DNA from: Kocuria flava
GTDB taxonomy: Bacteria > Actinomycetota > Actinomycetes > Actinomycetales > Micrococcaceae
Direction of reading: 5' to 3'
Assembly (NCBI RefSeq): GCF_001482365.1
Contig: NZ_CP013254.1
Coordinates: 1,922,001 to 1,986,000 of the forward strand
DNA: 64,000 bases
The notes under the pieces were generated by a model. The model saw only the letters and a list, made by a program, of their open reading frames with translations, did no database searches and was not told where the DNA came from. Of the stretch, positions 8,964-18,173 are shown one piece after another. Position 1 is the stretch's first letter; the number at the start of each line of letters is the position of its first letter. A program made the translations under genes and the position numbers.

Positions 8964-9920
8964 ATGCCCACCTCCCCCCGGCACTTCCTCGTCGACACCG
9001 ACCTGACCCAGCAGGAGCAGTCCGAGGTCCTCGACCTCGCCCGGCGGCTGAAGGCCGACCGCTGGGCGCACCGGCCCTACGCCGGCCCCCAGACGGTCGC
9101 CCTGCTCTTCGACAAGACCTCGACGCGCACCCGCGTGTCCTTCGCGACGGGGATCGCCGACCTCGGCGGCAGCCCGCTGGTGGTCAACCCGGGGGAGTCC
9201 CAGCTGGGGAAGGAGAGCGTGGCCGACACCGCCCGCGTGTTCTCCCGCATGGTCTCGACCATCGTGTGGCGCACCTACGCCCAGGAGGGCCTGGAGGAGA
9301 TGGCCGCCGCCTCGGACGTGCCGGTGGTCAACGGGCTCTCCGACGCCTACCACCCGTGCCAGATCCTCGCCGACCTGCTCACCGTGCGCGAGCACAGGGG
9401 CGACCCCGCCGGGCGGACCTTCGCCTACCTGGGCGACGCCGCCAACAACATGGCCCACTCCTACCTGCTCGGCGGGGCCACCGCGGGGATGCACGTGCGG
9501 GTCGCCGGCCCCGAGGGCTACCTGCCCGACCCGGCGGTCGTGGCCGCCGCCGAGGAGCGGGCGGCGAGCACCGGCGGGTCGGTGCGCGTGACCACCGACC
9601 CGGACGAGGCCCTGGCGGGTGCGGACGTCGTGTGCACCGACACCTGGGTCTCGATGGGCCAGGAGGCCGAGCGGGAGGCCCGGGCCCGGATCTTCGCCCC
9701 CTACGCGGTCGACGCCGCCGCCCTGGCCAAGGCGGACCCGGAGGCGGTGTTCCTGCACTGCCTGCCCGCCTTCCGGGGCTGCGAGGTCACCGCCGAGGTC
9801 CTCGAGGGCCCGCAGTCGGTGGTGTGGGACGAGGCCGAGAACCGGCTGCACGCCCAGAAGGCGCTGCTGGTGTGGCTGATGGCCCGCTCCGGACGCTACG
9901 ACCTCGCGACCGGCTCGTGA
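8964..9920 (+). CDS. argF: Ornithine carbamoyltransferase (anabolic)
   Basis: ArgF joins ornithine and carbamoyl phosphate to citrulline. The 318-residue protein carries the carbamoyl-phosphate motif STRTR (about 51-55), HPCQ (about 130-133) for substrate binding, and HCLPAF (about 263-268) near the ornithine site. The length is typical for the anabolic enzyme. ATG 8964, seven bases after the argD stop, gives the canonical N-terminus; an in-frame start further upstream would run into argD. The Shine-Dalgarno is weak, fitting re-initiation within the operon. The stop overlaps argR by 4 bases. Confidence 0.95.
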   Translation: MPTSPRHFLVDTDLTQQEQSEVLDLARRLKADRWAHRPYAGPQTVALLFDKTSTRTRVSFATGIADLGGSPLVVNPGESQLGKESVADTARVFSRMVSTIVWRTYAQEGLEEMAAASDVPVVNGLSDAYHPCQILADLLTVREHRGDPAGRTFAYLGDAANNMAHSYLLGGATAGMHVRVAGPEGYLPDPAVVAAAEERAASTGGSVRVTTDPDEALAGADVVCTDTWVSMGQEAEREARARIFAPYAVDAAALAKADPEAVFLHCLPAFRGCEVTAEVLEGPQSVVWDEAENRLHAQKALLVWLMARSGRYDLATGS

Positions 9921-10411
9921 GCATCCCCGCGACCAAGACCGCCCGCCAGGCGCGGATCGTGGCCCTCGTGACGGGCGGGTCCATCCACTCCCAGGCCGAG
10001 CTGGCCGCCCGGCTCGCCGAGGACGGCGTGCAGGTCACCCAGGCGACCCTCTCCCGCGACCTCGTGGAGCTCGGGGCCGTGCGGGTGCGCGACGGCGAGG
10101 GCACCCTCGTCTACGCCGTCCCGCAGGCCGGCGCCGACCGCTCGCCCACGGCGGGGGTCACGCAGGAGAGCCTCGACGCCCGGCTCTCCGGGGTCTGCCG
10201 CGAGCTGCTCGTGACGGCCGAGGCGAGCGCGAACCTCGTGGTGCTGCGCACCCCGCCCGGGGCCGCCCAGTACTTCGCCTCCGCGATCGACGCCTCGGTC
10301 ATCCCGTCGGTGCTGGGCACCATCGCCGGCGACGACACCATCGTGGTCGTGTGCCGGGAGCCCGACGGCGGGGCGGCCGTGGCCGGGCGGTTCCTGGAGC
10401 TCGCCCGCTGA
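9917..10411 (+). CDS. argR: Arginine repressor ArgR
   Basis: ArgR is the arginine-sensing repressor that binds ARG boxes as a hexamer. The 164-residue protein has an N-terminal winged helix (about residues 10-75, with SQAELAARLAEDG and TQATLSRDLVELG). The C-terminal oligomerisation and arginine-binding core contains the conserved GTIAGDDTIVVV segment. The GTG start overlaps argF by 4 bases, so the regulator is made together with the biosynthetic enzymes and represses its own operon. Likely sites are the paired elements upstream of argC and argG. Confidence 0.95.
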   Translation: MSIPATKTARQARIVALVTGGSIHSQAELAARLAEDGVQVTQATLSRDLVELGAVRVRDGEGTLVYAVPQAGADRSPTAGVTQESLDARLSGVCRELLVTAEASANLVVLRTPPGAAQYFASAIDASVIPSVLGTIAGDDTIVVVCREPDGGAAVAGRFLELAR

Positions 10412-10430
10412 GCAGCGGTCCCGGGGGCTG

Positions 10431-10865
10431 CTAGCGCCCGGTGTGCTCCTCGAGCACGGGGATCAGGTCCGTGCGCTCGAAGACGCGCGCGAAGTCCACC
10501 GCGGAGTGGGCCCCGGCCGTCTGCGAGGCCCCGGCGGCGAGCAGCCGCCGCACGATGGCCTCGTGTCCACGGAAGACCGCGCTCATCAGGGCCGTCTGCC
10601 CGTTGTCGTTGACCCGGTCGGGGTCGGCGCCGGCCTCCAGCAGGGCCGCGACCGTGTCCTCGTGCTGGTGGTAGGAGGCGAGGATCAGCAGGGTGTCGCC
10701 CTTGCCGTTGGTCAGGTTCACGGGCACGCCCGCCTCCAGCGCCGGCACGAGCTCCCCGGTGCGGCCCTCGCGGGCGGCGTCGAACAGGGACAGCACGTAG
10801 GCCATCTCCTCCTCGCTCAGCTGCGGGGCGCCGCCGTCCTGGGGCTGCTGGGGGTCCTGGGTCAC
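10431..10865 (-). CDS. Ankyrin-repeat protein (AnkB-like)
   Basis: This is a 144-residue cytoplasmic protein made mostly of ankyrin repeats, a protein-protein interaction fold. The repeats read NLTNGKGDTLLILASYHQHEDTV and VNDNGQTALMSAVFRGHEAIV (the latter with the classic TALM-A-GH pattern), followed by a degenerate third unit. The GTG at 10865 follows AAGGA on the minus strand about 9 bases upstream; longer frames lack support. In Pseudomonas aeruginosa the ankyrin protein AnkB is encoded beside a catalase gene and is needed for full catalase activity. Here katA lies on the same strand, one gene away, so a helper role is a reasonable but untested inference. A TAGACT box (10907-10912, minus strand) is a likely -10. 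Confidence 0.85.
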   Translation of the reverse strand: MTQDPQQPQDGGAPQLSEEEMAYVLSLFDAAREGRTGELVPALEAGVPVNLTNGKGDTLLILASYHQHEDTVAALLEAGADPDRVNDNGQTALMSAVFRGHEAIVRRLLAAGASQTAGAHSAVDFARVFERTDLIPVLEEHTGR

Positions 10866-10906
10866 GGCGCACCGTCCTTCGGGCTCGGGGATCTGTCCTG
10901 CACGGC

Positions 10907-10912
10907 AGTCTA
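10907..10912 (-). promoter_or_regulatory. Putative -10 box of the ankyrin gene
   Basis: The minus-strand hexamer TAGACT lies about 42 bases before the GTG of the ankyrin gene. No clear -35 was identified. Confidence 0.45.
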
Positions 10913-10943
10913 TCGGGGCGGAACCCCGGCGGGTGCCCGGGTC

Positions 10944-10972
10944 TTGACGTCGCAGTAACCCGCTGGCACGCT
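10944..10972 (+). promoter_or_regulatory. Putative promoter of the acyl-CoA ligase gene
   Basis: TTGACG (10944-10949) is separated by 17 bases from CACGCT (10967-10972). The expected transcription start near 10979 gives a leader of about 57 bases before the ATG at 11036. Confidence 0.5.
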
Positions 10973-11035
10973 CGTGTGGCACGGCTCACACGACCGACCA
11001 CGACCCCGGGGCCGCCACCCGGAGACGGGACCCCC

Positions 11036-12556
11036 ATGCCCAACCTCGCCACACTGCTCACCGACTCGGCCGCGGCGTCCCCCGGGGCGCGGGCCGTGGT
11101 GCTCGACGACAGCGTCCTGACCTACGGCGCGCTCGACGACCTCTCCGCCCGCGTCGCCTCGCTGCTGACCTCCCGCGGCGTCCGGGCGGGGGACCGCGTG
11201 GCGCTCATCCTGCCCAACGTCCCGCACATGCCCGTGGCCTACTACGGCGTCCTGCGCACCGGCGGCGTCGTCGTGCCCCTGAACCCGCTGCTGAGCCCGC
11301 GCGAGCTCGGCTACCACTTCCAGGACGCCGAGGTCTCCCTCGTGCTCGTGTGGGAGACCGTGGCAGGGGCCGCGCGCGCCGCCGCGGCAGAGCTCGGGCG
11401 CGACGTCCCGGTGGTCGAGATCACCGCCGCCGGCACGCTCCCGGAGCTGCGCCGGGTGCCGCCCCTGCCGGAGGTCGCCGAACGGGCCGGGGAGGACCCC
11501 GCCGTGCTGCTCTACACCTCCGGGACCACGGGACGGCCCAAGGGGGCGGTCCTGACCCACGCCAACCTCACGAGCAACGCCCGGCTCTCCGCCGAGCTGT
11601 TCTCGCTGGCCCCCGGCGACGTCATGTTCGGGGGGCTGCCGTTCTTCCACGTCTTCGGCCAGACCGTCGCCCTCAACGGCGCCCTGGGCGCCGGGGCCAC
11701 CGTCACCCTCCTGCCGCGCTTCGACCCGGCCCGGGCGCTGGAGATCCTCGTGCGCGACGAGGTCACGGTCTTCGCCGGGGTGCCGAGCATGTACGTCGCC
11801 CTGCTCCGGGCGGCCGGCGGGGAGCCGGTCCGGGCGCCGCACCTGCGTGCGGGGGTCTCCGGGGGCTCACCGCTGCCGGTCGAGGTGCTCGAGCGCTTCG
11901 AGGCCCTGTTCGGGGCCCCGGTCTACGAGGGCTACGGGCTCTCCGAGACCTCCCCGGTGGTGTGCTTCAACCAGGAGGACCGGGGGCGGCGCCCCGGCTC
12001 CATCGGCACCGTGGTGCGTGGCGCGCAGCTGCGGGTCCTCGACGACGCCGGGGCGGAGGTGCCCGTGGGCGAGATCGGCGAGCTCGCCGTGGCGGGGGAG
12101 TACGTGATGGCCGGCTACTGGCGCAACCCGGAGGCGACCGCGGCGGCGATCCAGGACGGGTGGTTCCGCACCGGGGACCTGGCCCGGGTCGACGAGGACG
12201 GCTTCTACTGGATCGTGGACCGGAAGAAGGACATGGTCCTGCGCGGGGGCTACAACGTCTATCCCCGCGAGATCGAGGAGGTGCTCTACCAGTACCCGGG
12301 GATCGCGGAGGCCGCCGTCGTCGGGGTCCCGGACGAGGCGATGGGGGAGGAGGTCGCGGCCGTCGTCGCGTTCCGGGACGTGCCCGAGCCCGAGCGCCCG
12401 GCCCGGCTCGACGAGCTCGACGCCTTCGTGCGCGAGCGCCTGGCCCGCTACAAGCACCCGCGGTGGTACAAGGTCGTCGAGGAGCTGCCCAAGGGCCCGA
12501 CCGGCAAGATCCTCAAGCGCTCGCTCGACCTCGAGGGCGCGGTGCGCCGCTCCTGA
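11036..12556 (+). CDS. Long-chain fatty-acid--CoA ligase (AMP-forming, FadD-like)
   Basis: This 506-residue member of the ANL superfamily activates a carboxylic acid as an acyl-adenylate and then a CoA thioester. It shows the P-loop YTSGTTGRPKG (about 159-169), the GYGLSETSP motif that binds the adenine, GWFRTGDLA, the hinge region DRKKDMVLRGGYNVYP, and the C-terminal catalytic lysine in PKGPTGKILKR. Length and motifs fit medium/long-chain acyl-CoA synthetases, but the exact substrate is not determined. GGAG at 11021-11024 supports the ATG. It is flanked by ankyrin and catalase genes on the opposite strand and ends in a strong hairpin, so it is monocistronic. Confidence 0.9.
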   Translation: MPNLATLLTDSAAASPGARAVVLDDSVLTYGALDDLSARVASLLTSRGVRAGDRVALILPNVPHMPVAYYGVLRTGGVVVPLNPLLSPRELGYHFQDAEVSLVLVWETVAGAARAAAAELGRDVPVVEITAAGTLPELRRVPPLPEVAERAGEDPAVLLYTSGTTGRPKGAVLTHANLTSNARLSAELFSLAPGDVMFGGLPFFHVFGQTVALNGALGAGATVTLLPRFDPARALEILVRDEVTVFAGVPSMYVALLRAAGGEPVRAPHLRAGVSGGSPLPVEVLERFEALFGAPVYEGYGLSETSPVVCFNQEDRGRRPGSIGTVVRGAQLRVLDDAGAEVPVGEIGELAVAGEYVMAGYWRNPEATAAAIQDGWFRTGDLARVDEDGFYWIVDRKKDMVLRGGYNVYPREIEEVLYQYPGIAEAAVVGVPDEAMGEEVAAVVAFRDVPEPERPARLDELDAFVRERLARYKHPRWYKVVEELPKGPTGKILKRSLDLEGAVRRS

Positions 12557-12585
12557 GTCCCGCCGTGCCCCCGGCCGGGAGCACG

Positions 12586-12622
12586 ACGGAGGGCCCGCCG
12601 TGGATCGCGGCGGGCCCTCCGT
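12586..12622 (+). terminator. Terminator of the acyl-CoA ligase gene
   Basis: A perfect 15-bp inverted repeat (12586-12600 against 12608-12622, 7-base loop) lies 30 bases after the stop codon. Confidence 0.82.
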
Positions 12623-12636
12623 GCGCAGCCCGGGAT

Positions 12637-12673
12637 CGTGCCGGGCGGGATCCCTGGGGACCCGCCCGGCACG
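12637..12673 (-). terminator. Terminator of katA
   Basis: A perfect 13-bp inverted repeat (12637-12649 against 12661-12673) lies just beyond the 3' end of the minus-strand catalase gene. It is back to back with the terminator of the convergent ligase. Confidence 0.78.
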
Positions 12674-12688
12674 GTTCCGGTGCCGGCG

Positions 12689-14362
12689 TCAGTTCGACAT
12701 CATCGCGGGGCTGCGCTGCGGCTCCCGCTCGACGACGACGCGCTCGTTCGGCACGCAGTGGGTCATCGTCAGGCCCTCGACGTCGCGCGGGCCGTTGTTG
12801 CCGAGGTTGGCCACGCGCTGCAGCTCCTCCTCGGACAGGCGCTGGGTCGGCAGCGGGCCGAGGTCCTTGACGTCCTCGAGGGAGACGCCGATGCCCTCGC
12901 CCACGCGCCGGCCGAGCTCGTCGTGGACCATGTAGAAGTGCCAGACCATGCGCTCCTGGATGGGGCGGTCGCACTGGGAGAGCGCGTCGACGAAGTTCGC
13001 GATCAGCTCCTCCTTCTCCCACTCCTCCTGGAGCTGGAAGCGCTCGCCGGCCTGCTTGTAGTCGTTGGTCCGCTCGATCCGGGCGCGGGTCAGGCGGCCG
13101 CCGATCTCCGGGCCGACCTCGGCGTGGTAGTCATCGCCCTTCGGGGCCTCCTGCACGCCGCCGGTGATGGACGGCTCGTAGTTGACGTGCGGGTTCTGAC
13201 CGGGGGCGTGGTCGACGTGGTAGGCCATCTGGCCGTCGCGCTGGTTGGTGGCGACCTTGGCCTTCGGCGCGTTGACCGGCAGCTGCAGGTAGTTCGGGCC
13301 CACGCGGTAGCGCTGGGTGTCCGAGTAGGAGAAGGTGCGGCCGACGAGCATCTTGTCGTCGGAGAACTCGAGGCCGTCCACCAGCACACCGGTGCCGAAG
13401 GCGATCTGCTCGTTCTCGGCGAAGAAGTTCTCCGGGTTGCGGTTGAGCACCATGCGCCCGACCGGCTTCGGCGGGAACAGCTCCTCCGGCCAGACCTTGG
13501 TGTCGTCCAGCGGGTCGAAGTCCAGCTCCGGGTGGTCGTGGTCGTCCATCAGCTGCACGCGCAGCTCCCACTCGGGGTGGTCGCCGGCCTCGATCGCGTC
13601 GTAGAGGTCCTTGGTGTGCGAGCCGAGGGTGCCGGCCTGGACGTTGGCGGCGTCCTCGGAGGTGTAGGACTTCACCCCGTCCTTCGGGACCCAGTGGTAC
13701 TTCACGAGCTTGGACTCGCCGGCGGCGTTGACCCAGCGGTAGGTGTTGACGCCGAAGCCCTGCTGGTGGCGGTAGTCCGCCGGGATGCCGCGCGGGCCGA
13801 AGACCAGCATGATCATGTGCATCGCCTCGGGCGACTGGCTGAAGAAGTCGAAGGCCCGGTTGGCGACGCCGGCCTCGAAGTTCACGGGGTCCGGCTTCTG
13901 GGAGTGGATGAAGTCCGGGAACTTGATGGCGTCGCGGATGAAGAACACGCCGAGGTTGTTGCCGACGAGGTCCCAGTTGCCGTCCTCGGTGTAGAACTTC
14001 ACCGCGAAGCCGCGCGGGTCGCGGGCGACCTCGGAGGAGTCGCGGCCGCCGGCCACGGTGGAGAAGCGCAGCGCCACATCGGTGCGCTTGCCCTTCTCCT
14101 GGAACAGCTTCGCGCGGGTGTAGCGGGAGATGGGCTCGTCGCCCCAGGTCCCGTAGGACTCGAAGTAGCCGAACGCGGTGGTGCCGCGGGCGTGGACCAC
14201 GCGCTCGGGGATGCGCTCGCGGTCGAAGTGGCTCATCTTCTCGAGGAACTGGTAGTTCTCGAGCGTCGCCGGGCCGCGGGAGCCGATCGTGCGGGTGTTC
14301 TGGTTGTCGCGGACCGGGTGGCCCTGCCGGGTGGTCAGGGTCTGGTCGGGCTCGTACGTCAT
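12689..14362 (-). CDS. katA: Monofunctional haem catalase
   Basis: The enzyme splits hydrogen peroxide to water and oxygen using haem b. The 557-residue protein has the distal histidine in RVVHARGTTAFGYFE (His57), the conserved asparagine region DLVGNNLGVFFIRD, and the proximal haem-ligand tyrosine region FSYSDTQRYRVGPNY at about 340-352. It lacks the extra C-terminal domain of large-subunit catalases. ATG 14362 is preceded on the minus strand by a GAGAGGAA Shine-Dalgarno. It interrupts the arginine cluster and is divergent from argG across a 285-base region with AT-rich palindromes that may control peroxide induction. The gene symbol follows general usage; the clade was not determined. Confidence 0.95.
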   Translation of the reverse strand: MTYEPDQTLTTRQGHPVRDNQNTRTIGSRGPATLENYQFLEKMSHFDRERIPERVVHARGTTAFGYFESYGTWGDEPISRYTRAKLFQEKGKRTDVALRFSTVAGGRDSSEVARDPRGFAVKFYTEDGNWDLVGNNLGVFFIRDAIKFPDFIHSQKPDPVNFEAGVANRAFDFFSQSPEAMHMIMLVFGPRGIPADYRHQQGFGVNTYRWVNAAGESKLVKYHWVPKDGVKSYTSEDAANVQAGTLGSHTKDLYDAIEAGDHPEWELRVQLMDDHDHPELDFDPLDDTKVWPEELFPPKPVGRMVLNRNPENFFAENEQIAFGTGVLVDGLEFSDDKMLVGRTFSYSDTQRYRVGPNYLQLPVNAPKAKVATNQRDGQMAYHVDHAPGQNPHVNYEPSITGGVQEAPKGDDYHAEVGPEIGGRLTRARIERTNDYKQAGERFQLQEEWEKEELIANFVDALSQCDRPIQERMVWHFYMVHDELGRRVGEGIGVSLEDVKDLGPLPTQRLSEEELQRVANLGNNGPRDVEGLTMTHCVPNERVVVEREPQRSPAMMSN

Positions 14363-14456
14363 GAGGGTTCCTCTCGGGGTCGGGACCGTGTGGAGGCGGA
14401 GCGGACCGGGCCCGCTCCTCCCGGAGCCGCCGCCGGCGGTCCGGGTGTCGTTCCCC

Positions 14457-14499
14457 AGTATGTCCCACGCCCGACGTTATTGCTAGCAATTCACAATTG
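14457..14499 (-). promoter_or_regulatory. katA promoter region with nested palindromes
   Basis: Minus-strand CATACT (14457-14462) is a plausible -10. Just upstream, where a -35 would lie, are a perfect 12-bp palindrome ATTGCTAGCAAT (14479-14490) and an overlapping inverted repeat CAATT-CAC-AATTG (14487-14499). These AT-rich symmetric elements in a GC-rich genome look like an operator for a redox or MarR/Fur-type regulator. The regulator is unknown. Confidence 0.5.
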
Positions 14500-14553
14500 A
14501 AGCCGAGGTGTCCTGCCGGTGTCCGCGCGGTGCGGGCGCCCGCCCCGGCATGA

Positions 14554-14581
14554 TGCATAAATAAAACAAGATGTGTATAGT
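14554..14581 (+). promoter_or_regulatory. Putative ArgR operator and promoter at argG
   Basis: TGCATAAA at 14554 and TGTATAGT at 14574 have the same 20-base period as the elements before argC. The second copy overlaps a good -10, TATAGT (14576-14581). Transcription would start near 14588, leaving a ~60-base leader with AAGGAG before the GTG of argG. Confidence 0.68.
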
Positions 14582-14647
14582 CATGCACAGAGAGGGTCCG
14601 TGCCGGCGGTGCCCGGACCGACCACAGAACGAACGAAGGAGAACACC

Positions 14648-15859
14648 GTGACCGAGCGCGTCGTGCTGGCCTACTCCGGGGGCCTCGACACCTCCGTGGC
14701 GATCGGCTGGATCGGGGAGGCGACCGGGGCCGAGGTCGTCGCGGTCGCCGTCGACGTCGGGCAGGGCGGGGAGGACCTCGAGACCATCCGCCAGCGCGCC
14801 CTCGACTGCGGCGCCGTGGAGGCCTACGTGGCCGACGCCCGCGACGAGTTCGCCGCGGAGTACTGCATGCCCGCCCTGCAGGCCAACGCCCTGTACATGG
14901 ACGCCTACCCGCTGGTCTCCGCGCTCTCGCGCCCCGTGATCGTCAAGCACCTGGTCGCCGCCGCCCACCGCTTCGGCGCGACCACCGTCGCCCACGGCTG
15001 CACCGGCAAGGGCAACGACCAGGTCCGCTTCGAGGTCGGCATCCAGACCCTGGGTCCCGAGCTCAAGTGCATCGCCCCGGTGCGCGACCTCGCGCTGACC
15101 CGCGACAAGGCCATCTCCTACGCCGAGAAGCACGACCTGCCGATCGCCACCACGAAGAAGAACCCGTTCTCCATCGACCAGAACGTCTGGGGCCGCGCCG
15201 TCGAGACCGGCTTCCTCGAGGACATCTGGAACGGTCCCACCAAGGACGTCTACGACTACACCGACGACCCGGCCTTCCCGCCGGCCCCCGACGAGGTGGT
15301 CGTGCGCTTCGAGCGCGGGATCCCCGTGGCCCTCGACGGCCAGGACGTCACCCCGCTGCAGGCGATCCAGGAGATGAACCGCCGCGCCGGCGCCCAGGGC
15401 ATCGGCCGCATCGACATCGTCGAGGACCGGCTCGTGGGCATCAAGTCCCGCGAGATCTACGAGGCCCCCGGGGCCATGGCCCTCATCGCCGCCCACCGCG
15501 AGCTCGAGAACGTCACCGTCGAGCGCGAGCAGGCCCGCTTCAAGCGCGGCGTCGACCAGCGCTGGACCGAGCTCGTCTACGACGGCCAGTGGTTCTCCCC
15601 GCTCAAGCGCTCGCTGGACGCCTTCGTGCAGGACACCCAGCGCCACGTCGAGGGCGAGATCCGGATGACCCTGCACGCCGGCAACGCCACGGTCACCGGC
15701 CGCCGCTCCGCGACCTCGCTCTACGACTTCAACCTGGCCACCTACGACGAGGGCGACACCTTCGACCAGTCCCAGGCCCGGGGCTTCATCGAGCTGTTCG
15801 GCATGTCCTCGAAGGTCGCCTCCGCCCGCGACCAGCGCCTCGAGGGCGGGACGCGCTGA
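14648..15859 (+). CDS. argG: Argininosuccinate synthase
   Basis: ArgG condenses citrulline and aspartate using ATP. The 403-residue protein begins with the PP-loop motif AYSGGLDTS (about 8-16). It has the conserved segments AHGCTGKGNDQVRFE, TKKNPFSIDQNVWGR and EIYEAPGAMALIAAHRELE, and the length of the type-1 enzyme. GTG 14648 is supported by AAGGAG (14637-14642) and gives the canonical N-terminus VTERVVLAYSGG; an upstream in-frame extension of 25 codons covers the presumed promoter and is rejected. The gene has its own ARG-box pair, which fits its separation from argCJBDFR by the catalase block. Confidence 0.96.
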   Translation: MTERVVLAYSGGLDTSVAIGWIGEATGAEVVAVAVDVGQGGEDLETIRQRALDCGAVEAYVADARDEFAAEYCMPALQANALYMDAYPLVSALSRPVIVKHLVAAAHRFGATTVAHGCTGKGNDQVRFEVGIQTLGPELKCIAPVRDLALTRDKAISYAEKHDLPIATTKKNPFSIDQNVWGRAVETGFLEDIWNGPTKDVYDYTDDPAFPPAPDEVVVRFERGIPVALDGQDVTPLQAIQEMNRRAGAQGIGRIDIVEDRLVGIKSREIYEAPGAMALIAAHRELENVTVEREQARFKRGVDQRWTELVYDGQWFSPLKRSLDAFVQDTQRHVEGEIRMTLHAGNATVTGRRSATSLYDFNLATYDEGDTFDQSQARGFIELFGMSSKVASARDQRLEGGTR

Positions 15860-15867
15860 CCGCCCGC

Positions 15868-15873
15868 TAGGCT
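15868..15873 (+). promoter_or_regulatory. Putative -10 box upstream of argH
   Basis: TAGGCT lies 9 bases after the argG stop. If used, the transcript would start near 15881 and would include the hairpin at 15900-15932 in a ~120-base leader before argH. Confidence 0.4.
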
Positions 15874-15899
15874 CGGTCCGGGAACGGCGCCGGCGACGA

Positions 15900-15932
15900 C
15901 GGAGGGCCCCATCCCCGCGGTGGGGCCCTCCG
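15900..15932 (+). terminator. Hairpin between argG and argH
   Basis: A 12-bp perfect inverted repeat (15900-15911 against 15921-15932, 9-base loop) has the usual form of terminators in this window. It may end argG mRNA, or act as an attenuator if argH is read through. Confidence 0.65.
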
Positions 15933-16001
15933 CGCGCCCGCACCCCGGACCGTCCCGCACGCCCGCACCGCACGCACCGCACGCCGCAAGGAGACCTGAC
16001 C

Positions 16002-17450
<1,449 letters not shown>

Positions 17451-17464
17451 GCGGGCGGCACCCC

Positions 17465-18163
17465 GTGGAGCACCCCGCCCTGCTCCGGCTGCTGGCCCGT
17501 CCGGCGCCCGAGGTCGCGCCGCGGCTGCTCGGCGGGCTCTTCGGCCACCGCACCGCCGAGGGCGCCGTCGTCGTGCGGATCACCGAGGTCGAGGCCTACG
17601 GCGGACCGCCGGGCACCGACCTGCCCGACCCCGGGGCGCACACCTGGCGCGGGCGCACGGCCCGCAACGCGTCGATGTTCGGCCCGCCCGGGCACGCCTA
17701 CGTGTACTTCACCTACGGCATGCACCACGCGGTCAACCTCGTCTGCCGCCCCGACGGCGTCCCCGGCGGCTGCCTGATCCGCGCCGGGGAGGTCGTCGAG
17801 GGCGCCGGGCTGGCCCGGGCCCGGCGGGAGGCCGGCCGCGCGGGACCGGTGCCGGACGCGGCGCTGGCCCGCGGGCCGGGCAACCTCGCCAAGGCCATGG
17901 GCATCGTCCTCGCCCACGACGGCGCGCCCCTGGCGGCCGGCGAGCGCCCCGGTGCGCACGGGCCCGCCCACGGGTTCTTCCTCCGTCTCCCGGAGCGCCC
18001 GGAGCCCTCCGCCCACGGGCCGCGCACGGGGGTGTCCGGGCCGGGCGGGACCCCGGAGTACCCGTGGCGCTGGTGGGTCCCGGGCGAGCCCACGGTCTCC
18101 CCCTACCGCCCGGCGGCGGCCCGGCGGCGGCGGGGGAGGTCCCCCGGCGGCGACGACGGATAG
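17465..18163 (+). CDS. mpg: 3-methyladenine DNA glycosylase (AAG/MPG family)
   Basis: This enzyme removes alkylated purines such as 3-methyladenine from DNA in base excision repair. The 232-residue protein shows the AAG-family segments ITEVEAYGG (general-base glutamate at about 43), MFGPPGHAYVYFTYGMHHAVNLVC with the intercalating aromatic residue, and GPGNLAKAMGI near the C-terminus. GTG 17465 lies 14 bases after argH, so co-transcription is likely. The Shine-Dalgarno is weak. The C-terminal ~20 residues are Arg/Gly-rich and unstructured-looking. Confidence 0.92.
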   Translation: MEHPALLRLLARPAPEVAPRLLGGLFGHRTAEGAVVVRITEVEAYGGPPGTDLPDPGAHTWRGRTARNASMFGPPGHAYVYFTYGMHHAVNLVCRPDGVPGGCLIRAGEVVEGAGLARARREAGRAGPVPDAALARGPGNLAKAMGIVLAHDGAPLAAGERPGAHGPAHGFFLRLPERPEPSAHGPRTGVSGPGGTPEYPWRWWVPGEPTVSPYRPAAARRRRGRSPGGDDG

Positions 18164-18173
18164 CATGGTCGCC
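18161..18173 (+). promoter_or_regulatory. Putative leaderless promoter of apt
   Basis: TAGCAT (18161-18166) is followed by exactly 7 bases and a GTG at 18174. This is the actinobacterial leaderless layout, also seen at argC and tyrS. Confidence 0.55.
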
